64,000 nucleotides of DNA from positions 124,001-188,000 of the forward strand of contig NZ_JBDZDS010000005.1 of assembly GCF_040045035.1 (NCBI RefSeq), written 5' to 3'. Positions within the stretch are counted from its first letter, which is position 1. Each line of letters begins with the position of its first letter. Below are positions 1 through 8,585 of the stretch, in pieces. The notes below the pieces were generated by a model. The model made no database searches and was not told the DNA's origin. It was given only the letters and a program-made list of their open reading frames with translations. Origin of the DNA: Pseudaminobacter sp040045035 (GTDB lineage Bacteria; Pseudomonadota; Alphaproteobacteria; Rhizobiales; Rhizobiaceae). The position numbers and the translations under genes are program-made.

Positions 1-989
1 GCGAAGGGCTTCAGGCACAGCCACACGGCGACGGGGCGGGCAATCAGGATCAGGAACAGGCCGAGCACGATAGCGCCGAGCAGGATGGCGGGAAACTGCG
101 ACGGCGTGGCGAACAGGCCCAGCACCAGGAACATGATGATCTGGGCCAGCCACGACATGCCGCTCTGGAAGCGCTTGAGCGCTGCCTGGGCGCGCATGCC
201 GGAATTGCCGGCGACAAGGCCGGCCATATAGACCGCGAGGAAGCCCGAGCCGCCGATGGCGCCGGCGGCGGCGAAGACAAGCAGCGACAGGGTCAGAACG
301 AAGATCGGCACCAGGCCGCGGTCGAGATTGAGCCATTCGACAAGCCGCGCGATGACGAAGCCGCCCAGCATGCCGACGGCAGCGCCGAGGCCCATGGTGA
401 TGAAGAAGCCCAGGACCAGGTCGGTGAACAGCACCTTGGCCTCGGGATTGCCGCCGATGGCGATGAGTTCGACCAGCGTCAGGGTCAGGAAGATGGCGAT
501 CGGGTCGTTGGTGCCGGATTCGATTTCCAGCGTCGAGCGCACGCGTTCACGCAGGTTGATGTTGCCGGCGCGCAGCAGGAAGAACACCGCCGCCGCGTCG
601 GTGGAGGCCACGGTGGCGCCGAGCAGGAAGGATTCCATCCAGGTGAAGCCGGTCAGGAAACGACTCGTCACGCCGAAGATGACGGCCGTCAGCGCCACGC
701 CCACCGTCGCAAGCGTCAAGGCGGGCATGCCGGCCTGTCTGAGCACGCTGACGGATGTGCCGAAGCCCGAATCGAACAGGATGATCGCCAGCGCGAGCGA
801 GCCGACGAAATAGGCGACGCCGGCATTGTCGAACTGCAGGCCGAGGCCGTTTGCACCGGCCAGCAGGCCGATGCCGAGGAACAGCAACAGCAGCGGTGCG
901 CCGAAGCGGAAGGCGATCAGGCTCGAGAACGCCGCCGCGAGCACCAGTGCTGTACCGACCAGTGTCGCAAGATAGATTGCCTGATCCAT
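1..989 (-). CDS. Potassium/proton antiporter, CPA1 (NhaP2/CvrA-like), 3' part missing
   Basis: Inner-membrane monovalent cation/proton antiporter of the CPA1 group. The 329 visible codons start at ATG 989 (MDQAIYLATLVG) and run off the left edge, so the C terminus is not seen. The protein is almost entirely hydrophobic helices. It carries the family core around STDAAAVFFLLR and LEIESGTNDPIAIFL, where the acidic residues bind the exchanged cation. The closest family I recognise is NhaP2/CvrA, which exports K+ in exchange for protons; substrate preference (K+ or Na+) cannot be read from sequence. It is separated from gap by a terminator hairpin and is probably its own transcription unit. Confidence 0.85.
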   Translation of the reverse strand, partial: MDQAIYLATLVGTALVLAAAFSSLIAFRFGAPLLLLFLGIGLLAGANGLGLQFDNAGVAYFVGSLALAIILFDSGFGTSVSVLRQAGMPALTLATVGVALTAVIFGVTSRFLTGFTWMESFLLGATVASTDAAAVFFLLRAGNINLRERVRSTLEIESGTNDPIAIFLTLTLVELIAIGGNPEAKVLFTDLVLGFFITMGLGAAVGMLGGFVIARLVEWLNLDRGLVPIFVLTLSLLVFAAAGAIGGSGFLAVYMAGLVAGNSGMRAQAALKRFQSGMSWLAQIIMFLVLGLFATPSQFPAILLGAIVLGLFLILIARPVAVWLCLKPF

Positions 990-1128
990 TGACGGCGCAT
1001 TTCCCCTGACATCCCTGGTGGGTGAATTCTCCTACAGTGAGGCGAAGACATGGCCGCGCGCAAGCAAAGTCATTCTTGGGAATGCACTTTTTTGGCCTGT
1101 CAGGAAATATTTCGGGCCGGAAACGGAA

Positions 1129-1150
1129 ACGCCCGGCCTGAGCCGGGCGT
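1129..1150 (-). terminator. Probable rho-independent terminator of gap
   Basis: A perfect 9-bp stem (1129-1137 with 1142-1150) with a 4-nt loop lies 33 bp past the gap stop codon. On the minus strand it is followed by a T-rich run (GTTTCCGTTTCC). Confidence 0.65.
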
Positions 1151-1182
1151 CGAAGATACCAGGGCGACTGCCGCGGATCGGG

Positions 1183-2193
1183 TCAGGCGATGACCTTGCC
1201 GAGGGCGACGGCGGTGTCGGCCATGCGGTTGGAGAAGCCCCACTCGTTGTCGTACCAGGACATCACGCGCACGAGGTTGCCGTCGATCACCTTGGTCTGG
1301 TCGAGCGCGAAGGTGGACGAGGCCGGGTTGTGGTTGAGGTCGACCGAAACGAGCGGCTCCTCGGTGTAGGCGAGGATGCCCTTGAGCGGGCCGTCGGCGG
1401 CCGCCACCAGCACGGCGTTGACCTCGTCGACGGTGACCGGCTTCTTGGACACGAACTTGAAGTCGATGACCGAGACGTTCGGGGTCGGCACGCGGATCGA
1501 CACGCCGTCGAGCTTGCCCTTCAGTTCCGGCAGCACCAGGCCGACGGCCTTGGCCGCACCCGTCGAGGTCGGGATCATCGACATGGCCGCGGCGCGGGCG
1601 CGGTAGAGATCCTTGTGCATAGTGTCCAGCGTCGGCTGGTCGCCGGTATAGGCGTGCACGGTCGTCATGAAGCCCTTCTCGATGCCGAAGGCATTGTTGA
1701 GGACCATGGCCACCGGCGCCAGGCAGTTGGTGGTGCACGACGCGTTGGAAATGACGACGTGATCCTTGCAGATCTTGTCGTGGTTGACGCCGTAGACGAC
1801 GGTGAGGTCGGCGCCGTCGGCCGGAGCCGAGACGATGACGCGCTTGGCGCCGGCGGTGAGATGGGCGGAGGCCTTCTCCTTCGAGGTGAAGATGCCGGTG
1901 CACTCGAGCGCGATGTCGACGCCGAGTTCCGCGTGCGGCAGCTGCGCCGGATCCTTGATCGCGGTGACCTTGATCTTGTTCGAGCCGATGACGATGTGGT
2001 CGCCGTCGACCTTCACCTCGTGCGGGAAGCGGCCATGAACGGAATCGTAGCGCAGCAGGTGCGCGTTGGTCTCGACCGGGCCGAGGTCGTTGATGGCGAC
2101 GACCTCGATGTCCTTGCGGCCGGATTCGTAGATGGCGCGCAGGATGTTGCGGCCGATGCGGCCGAACCCGTTGATGGCTACTCTGACGGTCAT
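1183..2193 (-). CDS. gap: Glyceraldehyde-3-phosphate dehydrogenase, type I
   Basis: Cytosolic enzyme that converts glyceraldehyde 3-phosphate, NAD and phosphate to 1,3-bisphosphoglycerate. The 336-aa length is typical. The N-terminal NAD-binding Rossmann motif is INGFGRIGRN (residues 8-17). The catalytic Cys is C153 in SNASCTTNCLAP, followed by the substrate-binding motif TVHAYTGDQ and the C-terminal SWYDNEWGFSNR. The start is ATG 2193, just after the tkt stop codon (26-bp gap), so tkt and gap form one operon. Longer in-frame readings upstream run into tkt and are not real. Confidence 0.97.
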   Translation of the reverse strand: MTVRVAINGFGRIGRNILRAIYESGRKDIEVVAINDLGPVETNAHLLRYDSVHGRFPHEVKVDGDHIVIGSNKIKVTAIKDPAQLPHAELGVDIALECTGIFTSKEKASAHLTAGAKRVIVSAPADGADLTVVYGVNHDKICKDHVVISNASCTTNCLAPVAMVLNNAFGIEKGFMTTVHAYTGDQPTLDTMHKDLYRARAAAMSMIPTSTGAAKAVGLVLPELKGKLDGVSIRVPTPNVSVIDFKFVSKKPVTVDEVNAVLVAAADGPLKGILAYTEEPLVSVDLNHNPASSTFALDQTKVIDGNLVRVMSWYDNEWGFSNRMADTAVALGKVIA

Positions 2194-2219
2194 TTGTGTT
2201 TCTCCCTGGGAGCGAAAAA

Positions 2220-4217
2220 TCAGTTCGACTTCTTGTTCAGGCGCGCCTCGGCGGCCTCTGCCGCAGCCTCGGCGGTGATGCCGAAATGCGGATAGAGCTT
2301 CTCGATGGGCGCGCTGGCGCCGAAGCCGTGCATGCCGATGAAGATGCCGTCGACGCCGATGAAGCGGTCCCAGCCCAAGCGGATCGCCGCCTCGATGGCG
2401 ATCTTGACCGGGGCGTTGCCGATGAGGGCGGCCTTGTAGGTGTCGCTCTGCTGCTCGAACAGCTCGAAGCACGGCACCGAGACGACGCGGGCCGGATGGC
2501 CGCGTGCCTGCAGCTGGTCGCGCGCGGCAAGCGCGATCTCGACCTCGGAGCCGGTGGCGAAGATGGTCACTTCTGCCTCGCCATCGGCCGTTGCCAGCTC
2601 GTAGGCGCCGTAGGCGCAGAGGTTTTCCTCGACATATTCGGTGCGTACCGCCGGCAGGTTCTGGCGGGTGAGCGCGAGCGTCGACGGGGTCTTGGTCGAC
2701 TGCAGCGCCAGCTGCCAGCACTCCGCCGCTTCCATGGCGTCGGCCGGGCGGAACACGTTGTGGTTGGGGATGGCGCGCAGCGCGGCGAGGTGCTCGACCG
2801 GCTGGTGGGTGGGGCCGTCTTCGCCGAGGCCGATGGAGTCATGCGTCATGACGAAGATGGAGCGGATGCCCATCAGCGAGGCGAGGCGCATGGCCGGGCG
2901 GGCATAGTCCGAGAAGGTCAGGAAGGTGCCGCCATAGGGGATGATGCCGCCATGCAGGGTCATGCCGTTCATGGCTGCCGCCATGCCGTGCTCGCGGATG
3001 CCGTAATAGACATAGCGGCCGCTGTAGTCGCCGGGGACGACCGGCTTGGTCTGGCTGGTCTTGGTGTTGTTGGAGCCGGTGAGGTCGGCCGAGCCGCCGA
3101 TCGTCTCGGGGACCACGGCGTTGATGACTTCCAGCGCCATCTCCGAAGACTTGCGGGTGGCGACCTTCGGCTTGTCGGTGGCGAGCTTCTGCTTGTACTC
3201 GGCGACCACCGCATCGAAGTTGCCCGGCAGGTCGCCGCCCATGCGGCGCTCGAACTCGGCGCGGATCTCGGCGTCGGCCTCGGCGAGGCGAGCCTCCCAC
3301 TCCTTGCGCTTCTTGCAGGCGTTGAGGCCCGAGACGCGCCAGGCGTCGAGAATGTCCGACGGCACCTCGAACGGCGCGTAGTCCCAGCCCAGCGCCTTGC
3401 GCGCGCCGGCGATTTCCTCGGCGCCGAGCGGCGAGCCATGGACCTTGCTGGTGCCGGCCTTGGTGGGCGCGCCGAAGCCGATGGTGGTCTTGCAGGCGAT
3501 CATGGTCGGGCGGTCGGAGCTACGGGCCGCTTCGATGGCGGCGGCGATCGCTTCGGGATCGTGGCCGTCGACGCGGGCGGTGTTCCAGCCGGAGGCGGCG
3601 AAGCGCGCGAGCTGGTCGGTGGAGTCGGTCAGCGACAGCGGGCCGTCGATGGAGATGTTGTTGTCATCCCACATAACGATCAGCTTGTTGAGCTTGAGAT
3701 GGCCGGCCAGGGCGATGGCTTCCTGGCTGATGCCTTCCATCAGGCAGCCGTCGCCCGACAGGACGTAGGTGTAGTGGTCGACCAGCTCGTCGCCGAACTT
3801 GGCGTTGAGCATGCGTTCGGCCAGCGCCATGCCGACCGCGTTGGCGATGCCCTGGCCGAGCGGGCCGGTGGTCGTCTCGATGCCGGCGGCGTGGCCGAAT
3901 TCGGGATGGCCGGCGGTGCGGTAGCCGAGCTGGCGGAAATTCTTGATCTGGTCGAGGGAGATGTCCTCGTAGCCGGTCAGGTAGAGCAGCGAGTAGAGCA
4001 GCATCGAGCCGTGGCCGGCCGACAGCACGAAACGGTCGCGGTCGGCCCAGTGCGGGTTCTTCGGATCGTGCTTCAGGAAGCGCGTGTAGAGCACGGTGGC
4101 GATGTCGGCGGCGCCCATGGGCAGGCCGGGATGGCCGGAGTTCGCCTTCTCGACGGCATCCATAGACAGAAAGCGGATCGCATTGGCCATCCGGTCGTGT
4201 TTTTCGCGTGAGGTCAT
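2220..4217 (-). CDS. tkt: Transketolase
   Basis: Thiamine diphosphate-dependent enzyme that moves two-carbon units in the pentose phosphate pathway (and the Calvin cycle where present). The 665-aa length is normal. Visible landmarks are NSGHPGLPMGAADIA near the N terminus, the ThDP motif GDGCLMEGISQEA, the central pyrimidine-binding domain with GIREHGMAAAMNGM and DSIGLGEDGPTHQP, and a C-terminal domain near GVDGIFIGMHGFGASAP. I chose ATG 4217 (MTSREKHDRMAN) over an upstream in-frame start at 4310, because the extra residues do not resemble transketolase and GGCGAG precedes 4217. It is the first gene of the tkt-gap operon. Confidence 0.97.
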   Translation of the reverse strand: MTSREKHDRMANAIRFLSMDAVEKANSGHPGLPMGAADIATVLYTRFLKHDPKNPHWADRDRFVLSAGHGSMLLYSLLYLTGYEDISLDQIKNFRQLGYRTAGHPEFGHAAGIETTTGPLGQGIANAVGMALAERMLNAKFGDELVDHYTYVLSGDGCLMEGISQEAIALAGHLKLNKLIVMWDDNNISIDGPLSLTDSTDQLARFAASGWNTARVDGHDPEAIAAAIEAARSSDRPTMIACKTTIGFGAPTKAGTSKVHGSPLGAEEIAGARKALGWDYAPFEVPSDILDAWRVSGLNACKKRKEWEARLAEADAEIRAEFERRMGGDLPGNFDAVVAEYKQKLATDKPKVATRKSSEMALEVINAVVPETIGGSADLTGSNNTKTSQTKPVVPGDYSGRYVYYGIREHGMAAAMNGMTLHGGIIPYGGTFLTFSDYARPAMRLASLMGIRSIFVMTHDSIGLGEDGPTHQPVEHLAALRAIPNHNVFRPADAMEAAECWQLALQSTKTPSTLALTRQNLPAVRTEYVEENLCAYGAYELATADGEAEVTIFATGSEVEIALAARDQLQARGHPARVVSVPCFELFEQQSDTYKAALIGNAPVKIAIEAAIRLGWDRFIGVDGIFIGMHGFGASAPIEKLYPHFGITAEAAAEAAEARLNKKSN

Positions 4218-4438
4218 GATTGCTCGCCAAGCCTTGATTTTTGGGGCCTGCGCCCCCGTAAAAAAGCAGGGGACACATAGCAGGCACGCCGAATGAGTCA
4301 ACCAAAGCACCGGCTTTTCGATGGGGACTCGGGGGCGCTGCGGCGAGATGAGGCACGATAGCAGGGGAAAGCCCGAATCGCTTTGTTGACGTCGCGTTTG
4401 CGCGAAGCCTAATGTTTCTCAGGTAAGTCGTTCGGAAC

Positions 4439-4750
4439 GTGAGCGATTCGGTGATGGGCAGGAGTTTTGACGGTGCCATGACCGGGGAAACCACTCTCAA
4501 AGAGGTTATCAGCCGGCTCGGTAGGGCCATGGAGGCGCTGGAGCACAGCGTCGCCGCACGGCTGGAGCATGAGCAGGACTACAGCGAGGCCGAGGCCGAG
4601 GTGCAGCGCATGAACGCCGACCGCAGCCGGCTCGCGCAGGAACTCGACAATTCTGAAGCGCGCGCCGAGCGGCTGGAGGAAGCCAACAAGGAGGTTTCGC
4701 GCAGGCTGGTGACCGCGATGGAGACGATCCGCGCGGTGCTTGACAGGTAG
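4439..4750 (+). CDS. DUF4164 coiled-coil protein
   Basis: A 103-aa acidic, heptad-rich protein (about residues 25-100, rich in Glu, Leu and Arg) that looks like one long coiled coil. It matches the DUF4164 family, which in Hyphomicrobiales sits directly before zapA. The stop codon is 5 bp before the zapA start, so the two are co-transcribed and may act together at the divisome; that role is inferred from position only. The start is uncertain: GTG 4439 gives the longest reading, while ATG 4454 and ATG 4478 (MTGETTLKEV) are equally possible. Confidence 0.75.
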   Translation: MSDSVMGRSFDGAMTGETTLKEVISRLGRAMEALEHSVAARLEHEQDYSEAEAEVQRMNADRSRLAQELDNSEARAERLEEANKEVSRRLVTAMETIRAVLDR

Positions 4751-4755
4751 GTGCC

Positions 4756-5121
4756 ATGGCGCAAGTGACGGTCACGATCGACGGCAAGGCCTATCGCATG
4801 GCCTGCGACGAGGGGCAGGAGGAGCACCTGATCGACCTCGCGCAGAGCTTCGACCTCTATGTCACCCACCTGAAGGAGTCCTTCGGAGAGATCGGCGACC
4901 TGCGGCTGACGGTGATGGCCGGCATCATGGTGATGGACGAGCTGTCGGAGCTGCGCAAGCGGGTGCAGGGCATGGAGAGCGAGGTCAACACCCTGCGCAA
5001 GACCCGCGACGACGCGCTCACCAAGGCCGACAAGAACGATGCCGCGCTGACCGGCGCGCTCTCCGCCCTTGCCCAGCGCATGGAAGACCTTGCCGAGAAA
5101 CTGGCGGTGCGGAAGGGGTAG
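4756..5121 (+). CDS. zapA: Cell division protein ZapA
   Basis: Small cytosolic FtsZ-associated protein that bundles FtsZ protofilaments at the division ring. The N-terminal half has the ZapA globular fold (VTIDGKAYRMACDEGQEEHL), then AGIMVMDEL and a long C-terminal coiled coil for dimer/tetramer formation. The 121-aa length fits alphaproteobacterial ZapA. It follows DUF4164 by 5 bp. In relatives a 6S RNA gene and 5-formyltetrahydrofolate cyclo-ligase usually follow; here a repeat-filled gap follows instead. Confidence 0.88.
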   Translation: MAQVTVTIDGKAYRMACDEGQEEHLIDLAQSFDLYVTHLKESFGEIGDLRLTVMAGIMVMDELSELRKRVQGMESEVNTLRKTRDDALTKADKNDAALTGALSALAQRMEDLAEKLAVRKG

Positions 5122-5184
5122 GCGTTCGTCGCCTGTTCGTCCTCGGGCTGCTGGCACCGTGCCCCGGAAGCAGGCGAGGCCTCG
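5122..5184 (+). other. Post-zapA spacer, expected place of 6S RNA (unproven)
   Basis: These 63 bp lie between the zapA stop and the first repeat element. The stretch beginning TGTTCGTCCTCGGGC (near 5133) can fold into a GC-rich stem (GCCTG with CAGGC, inner GGCA/TGCC). It loosely resembles the 5' part of 6S RNA, which is often encoded here. No matching 3' half is obvious, so I do not call an RNA gene. Confidence 0.25.
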
Positions 5185-5608
5185 CTATCCGAGGCAAGCT
5201 GGGGCTAGATGATAGCTGTGCGGTGCCAGCCCGGTTCGCTTGCTGGACCGGCTTTGGCTGCACCACCGGCGAGGCATGGGTCCCCGGAACCTCCGCACTT
5301 CGCTGCGCTCGTACTCCGGCCCGAGGACGACGGAGGGGGTGGTTTCCGGCCAATCTGCAGCGTTGCTGCAGTTGCTGCCGCCATTGAGCTCTCACGGCGA
5401 CATACAAGGCGAGATACCGAATTCCAGCCAAGGGGGTACCGAGCTCCGGCCAAAACGCGATACCAGGCTGCGGCGTCGAAGATTTGCGCAGGCGTTTTTT
5501 CTCCTCCGTCGTCCTCGGGCCCGAAGCCCCGCAGGGGCGTAGGGTTCCGGGGACCCATGCCTCGCCCGTCATGCAGCCAGAGCCGGTCCAGAAAGCGAGC
5601 CGGCACCG
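5185..5608. repeat. Palindromic repeat element, copy A
   Basis: A roughly 420-bp non-coding element with long imperfect inverted arms. The outer arms 5221-5291 and 5543-5608 are near reverse complements over about 68 bp. Each arm carries GGGTCCCCGGAACC or its complement. Inner arms with CCCGAGGACGACGGAG (about 5320-5335) and its complement (about 5501-5519) extend the dyad. The centre (about 5340-5500) is unpaired. A second copy lies at 5963-6335 in the same orientation. It produces several long spurious ORFs. It looks like a rhizobial dispersed, miniature-element-type repeat; no transposase is present. Confidence 0.75.
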
Positions 5609-5650
5609 TCGGCACCACGGTCCGGAAACACCAGTCGCGCCCGCAACACC

Positions 5651-5941
5651 TCAAAGCAGGTGCCATGCAATGTCATGCCAGTGCGGGTTATGCTCCTCGA
5701 TCAGGTTGATCTTCCACTGGCGCGGCCACTTCTTGAGTATCTTCTCCCGCGCGATGGCGTCGGTGACCAGCTCATACTCGTCGAACCAGACCAGCCGCAT
5801 GACGCCGTAGCGAGTCGCAAATTTCGAGCCGGTGCCGGTTCGGTGTTGCTGAAGGCGGCCGGCCAGATCGGATGTCACGCCGATGTAGAGCGTGCCGTTC
5901 TTCTGCGACGTAAGAATGTAGACATATCCCCGCCGGCCCAT
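5651..5941 (-). CDS. Small GIY-YIG nuclease-domain protein
   Basis: A 96-aa single-domain protein of the UPF0213/YhbQ-type GIY-YIG group. The motif is present as YVYILTSQ and TLYIGVTSD, then the conserved Arg and His in LAGRLQQHR, and the Glu in AREKILKKW. The lysine- and tryptophan-rich C terminus (KKWPRQWK) is usual for rhizobial members. Stand-alone members are proposed DNA-repair or mobile-element nucleases, but the biological role is not settled. The gene lies exactly between two copies of a palindromic repeat. No clear Shine-Dalgarno precedes ATG 5941. Confidence 0.8.
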   Translation of the reverse strand: MGRRGYVYILTSQKNGTLYIGVTSDLAGRLQQHRTGTGSKFATRYGVMRLVWFDEYELVTDAIAREKILKKWPRQWKINLIEEHNPHWHDIAWHLL

Positions 5942-5962
5942 TGTGGGAGTTTAGCTGCCTGG

Positions 5963-6335
5963 TTATCCGGGGCAAGCCGATGTTGCGCGGTGCCAGTCCG
6001 GCTCGCTTTTCTGGATCGGCTCTGGCTGCACCACCGGCGAGGCATGGGTCCCCGGAACCCTACGCCCCTGCGGGGCTTCGGACCCGAGGACGACGGATGG
6101 GTGGTGGTTTCCGGCCAATCTGCAGCGTTGCTGCAGTTGAGCTGTCACCGCGACATTCAAGGCGAGCTACAAGGCCCCGGCCAAGGCGCGGTACCAAGCT
6201 CAGGCGTCAAAGACTTGCGCCGCCACCATTCCTCCGTCGTCCTCGGGCCGGAGCACGAGCGATAGCAAAGTGTGGAGGTTCCGGGGACCCATGCCTCGGC
6301 AGAGCCGCCAGCACGGCGGTCCAGATATGGAGGCT
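5963..6335. repeat. Palindromic repeat element, copy B
   Basis: Second copy of the element at 5185-5608, in direct orientation. It shares the lead-in TTATCCGGGGCAAGC, the left arm 5988-6059 with GAGGCATGGGTCCCCGGAAC, the inner CCCGAGGACGACGGA, the central TTTCCGGCCAATCTGCAGCG, and the right arm from 6277. The right arm is degenerate after about 6300, so copy B looks older or truncated. Copies A and B bracket the GIY-YIG gene. Confidence 0.72.
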
Positions 6336-6363
6336 CTGTCCACGTCGAGACAAACATGACCCC

Positions 6364-6397
6364 AAAAAAAATCGCGCCGGCCGTGGCCGACGCGATT
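6364..6397 (-). terminator. Rho-independent terminator of rpoH
   Basis: On the minus strand a GC-rich hairpin (7-bp outer stem AATCGCG/CGCGATT at 6370-6376 and 6391-6397, with further inner GGCC pairing) runs straight into a tract of T residues (A-tract 6364-6371 on the plus strand). It lies about 40 bp past the rpoH stop codon. Confidence 0.85.
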
Positions 6398-6437
6398 GGT
6401 CTATGTGAGTTCCGGGCCGGTGCCGGCGGGCCAAAAA

Positions 6438-7349
6438 TCAGGCGGCGGGCTGTGCCTCGATGGTGCGCAGGGCCTGCGCCTGGCGCTTGGCGGCGGCCTT
6501 GACGGCGTCCTGCACCTTCTCGAAGGCGCGGACCTCGATCTGGCGGACGCGCTCGCGGCTGATGTCGAATTCGCTCGAAAGCTCTTCCAGCGTCATCGGC
6601 TCTTCCGAAAGGCGGCGCGCCTCGAAGATGCGGCGTTCGCGGTCGTTCAGCACCGACAGGGCGCCGGCGAGCATGCCGCGCCGGTTTTCCAGCTCGTCCT
6701 GCTCGATCAGCATCTCTTCCTGGCTGTCATGGTCGTCGACCAGCCAGTCCTGCCATTCGCCGGACTCGCCCTCGGTGGCGCGGATCGGTGCGTTGAGCGA
6801 TGCGTCGCCCGACAGGCGACGGTTCATCGACACGACCTCTTCCTCGCTGACGTTGAGGCGCGTCGCGATCTCGGCGATCTGCTCGGGCCTGAGGTCGCCG
6901 TCCTCCAGCGCCTGGATCTTGCCCTTCACCTTGCGCAGGTTGAAGAACAAGCGCTTCTGGTTGGCGGTGGTGCCCATCTTCACGAGGCTCCACGAACGCA
7001 GGATATATTCCTGGATCGAGGCCTTGATCCACCACATCGCGTAGGTGGCCAGGCGGAAGCCGCGCTCGGGCTCGAATTTCTTCACGGCCTGCATGAGGCC
7101 GACATTGCCTTCCGAAATGACCTCGCCGATGGGCAGGCCATAACCACGGTAGCCCATGGCGATCTTGGCCACGAGCCGCAGATGGCTGGTGACGAGCTTG
7201 TGCGCGGCGGTGGTGTCTTCATGCTCCTGGTACCGCTTGGCGAGCATGTACTCTTCCTGCGGCTGGAGCATCGGAAAGCGGCGGATTTCCTCCAGGTAGC
7301 GGGCGAGGCCGCCTTCCCCGGAAACAATGCTAGGTAATGTCTGGGCCAT
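6438..7349 (-). CDS. rpoH: RNA polymerase heat-shock sigma factor RpoH
   Basis: Sigma-32 family factor that directs RNA polymerase to heat-shock promoters. The 303-aa length is typical. Region 2 is clear (HKLVTSHLRLVAKIAMGYRGYGLPIGEVISEGNVGL and FATYAMWWIKASIQEYIL-type residues), followed by the RpoH-specific box QKRLFFNLRKVK, the target of FtsH/DnaK control. Region 4 has the helix-turn-helix LEELSSEFDISRERVRQIE. GAGGGAGG precedes ATG 7349, fixing the start. Alphaproteobacteria often carry two rpoH genes; which paralogue this is cannot be told here. Confidence 0.96.
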   Translation of the reverse strand: MAQTLPSIVSGEGGLARYLEEIRRFPMLQPQEEYMLAKRYQEHEDTTAAHKLVTSHLRLVAKIAMGYRGYGLPIGEVISEGNVGLMQAVKKFEPERGFRLATYAMWWIKASIQEYILRSWSLVKMGTTANQKRLFFNLRKVKGKIQALEDGDLRPEQIAEIATRLNVSEEEVVSMNRRLSGDASLNAPIRATEGESGEWQDWLVDDHDSQEEMLIEQDELENRRGMLAGALSVLNDRERRIFEARRLSEEPMTLEELSSEFDISRERVRQIEVRAFEKVQDAVKAAAKRQAQALRTIEAQPAA

Positions 7350-7525
7350 AGATAGCGCCCTCCCTCTACTAAGGATCTGCCCCCTGATTCAGGCAGGCAT
7401 GCGGCGCCGGCGCCTCATGCTCTCCGGCGTCAACCGTCCTTATAAAGGAACAAAAAGGGAAAAGCACCCATTCGTTCAACGTGAAACAGATTGTCACGCC
7501 AAAGTGAACAAACGCGGTCAAGTTT

Positions 7526-8554
7526 TCACATCTTGCGGAAACCCTCGACGATCTCCGCAATGTCCACGGGCAACGGTGCCTCGAATCGCATGATCATATG
7601 GGTATCCGGATGGCGAAATGCCAGTAGCCGCGCGTGCAGCGCCTGGCGGGGCAGGGCCTGGACCAGCGCCTTGAGCGGCTCGGGCAGGCGGTTGGCCTTG
7701 GTGCGGAAGGCGAGGCCGTAGTCGGGGTCGCCGACGACTGGGTGGCCGATATGGGCCATGTGGACGCGGATCTGGTGGGTGCGGCCGGTTTCCAGCCGGC
7801 ATTCCACCAGGGCGGCCTCGGCGGCCTGTTTCTGCCCCTCGCCGTAGCGTTCGAGCACGGTGTAGTGGGTGACGGCGTGGCGGGCGTCGTCACGCGTTTC
7901 GGGCACCACGGCGCGGCGCACCCGGTCGGCGGCGCGGCCGAGCGGGGCGTCGATCGTTCCGGTCATGCGGGAGGGGATGTTCCACACCAGCGCGACATAG
8001 GCGCGCTCGAGGTCGCCGTCGCGGCCATGGTCGGCAAACGCCTCCGACAGCGACTTGTGCGCTTTGTCGGTCTTGGCGACCACCATGACGCCCGACGTGT
8101 CCTTGTCCAGCCGGTGCACGATGCCCGGCCGCTTCACGCCGCCGATGCCCGACAGGCTGTCGCCGCAATGATGGATCAGCGCGTTGACCAGCGTGCCGGT
8201 CCAGTTGCCGGCGCCGGGATGCACGACTAGGCCGGCCGGCTTGTTGATGACGATGAGCTGGTCGTCCTCATAAAGAATGTCGAGCGGAATATTTTCTCCA
8301 AGCGGCTCGGCGGGTTCCGGCTCGGGCATTTCCATGGTGACGAGATCGCCTTCGGCGAGCTTGCGTTTGGTCTCGGTGACGGCCTGGCCGTTGACCGCGA
8401 CCGCGCCCTGGCGGATCAGCGTCTGGACGCGGCTGCGCGAGAAATCCGGGCCGATCGCGGAGGCCAGCCACTGGTCGAGCCGCATGCCTGCGGCGTCAGG
8501 GCCGGCGCTGTACTCTTTCATTACGCCGCCAGCTTCGCTATCAGGGTCGCTCAT
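7526..8554 (-). CDS. rluD: RluA-family 23S rRNA pseudouridine synthase (RluD-like)
   Basis: Converts specific uridines of 23S rRNA to pseudouridine. The 342-aa protein has an N-terminal S4 RNA-binding domain (residues about 23-70, RLDQWLASAIGPDFSRSRVQTLIRQGAVAVNG) and the catalytic domain with HRLDKDTSGVMVVAKT, whose Asp150 is the expected nucleophile, then LETGRTHQIRVH. It lies 176 bp upstream of rpoH on the same strand, an arrangement seen in other rhizobia. Start ATG 8554 is the longest reading; ATG 8521 (MKEYSAG) is possible, and neither has a strong ribosome-binding site. Confidence 0.93.
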   Translation of the reverse strand: MSDPDSEAGGVMKEYSAGPDAAGMRLDQWLASAIGPDFSRSRVQTLIRQGAVAVNGQAVTETKRKLAEGDLVTMEMPEPEPAEPLGENIPLDILYEDDQLIVINKPAGLVVHPGAGNWTGTLVNALIHHCGDSLSGIGGVKRPGIVHRLDKDTSGVMVVAKTDKAHKSLSEAFADHGRDGDLERAYVALVWNIPSRMTGTIDAPLGRAADRVRRAVVPETRDDARHAVTHYTVLERYGEGQKQAAEAALVECRLETGRTHQIRVHMAHIGHPVVGDPDYGLAFRTKANRLPEPLKALVQALPRQALHARLLAFRHPDTHMIMRFEAPLPVDIAEIVEGFRKM

Positions 8555-8585
8555 TGCGCTTCAATAATCCGGAACCGTTGAGATA

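Noticed and set aside
2196..4211. 671-aa plus-strand ORF opposite tkt
   Set aside because: It is the antisense shadow of transketolase; composition is dominated by Ala, Gly, Arg, Val and Asp as expected for the complementary frame of a GC-rich gene.
5018..5666. Minus-strand ORFs of 153-184 aa across repeat copy A
   Set aside because: They read through the zapA antisense strand and the palindromic repeat; the repeated Pro/Arg-rich peptide is a by-product of the DNA repeat.
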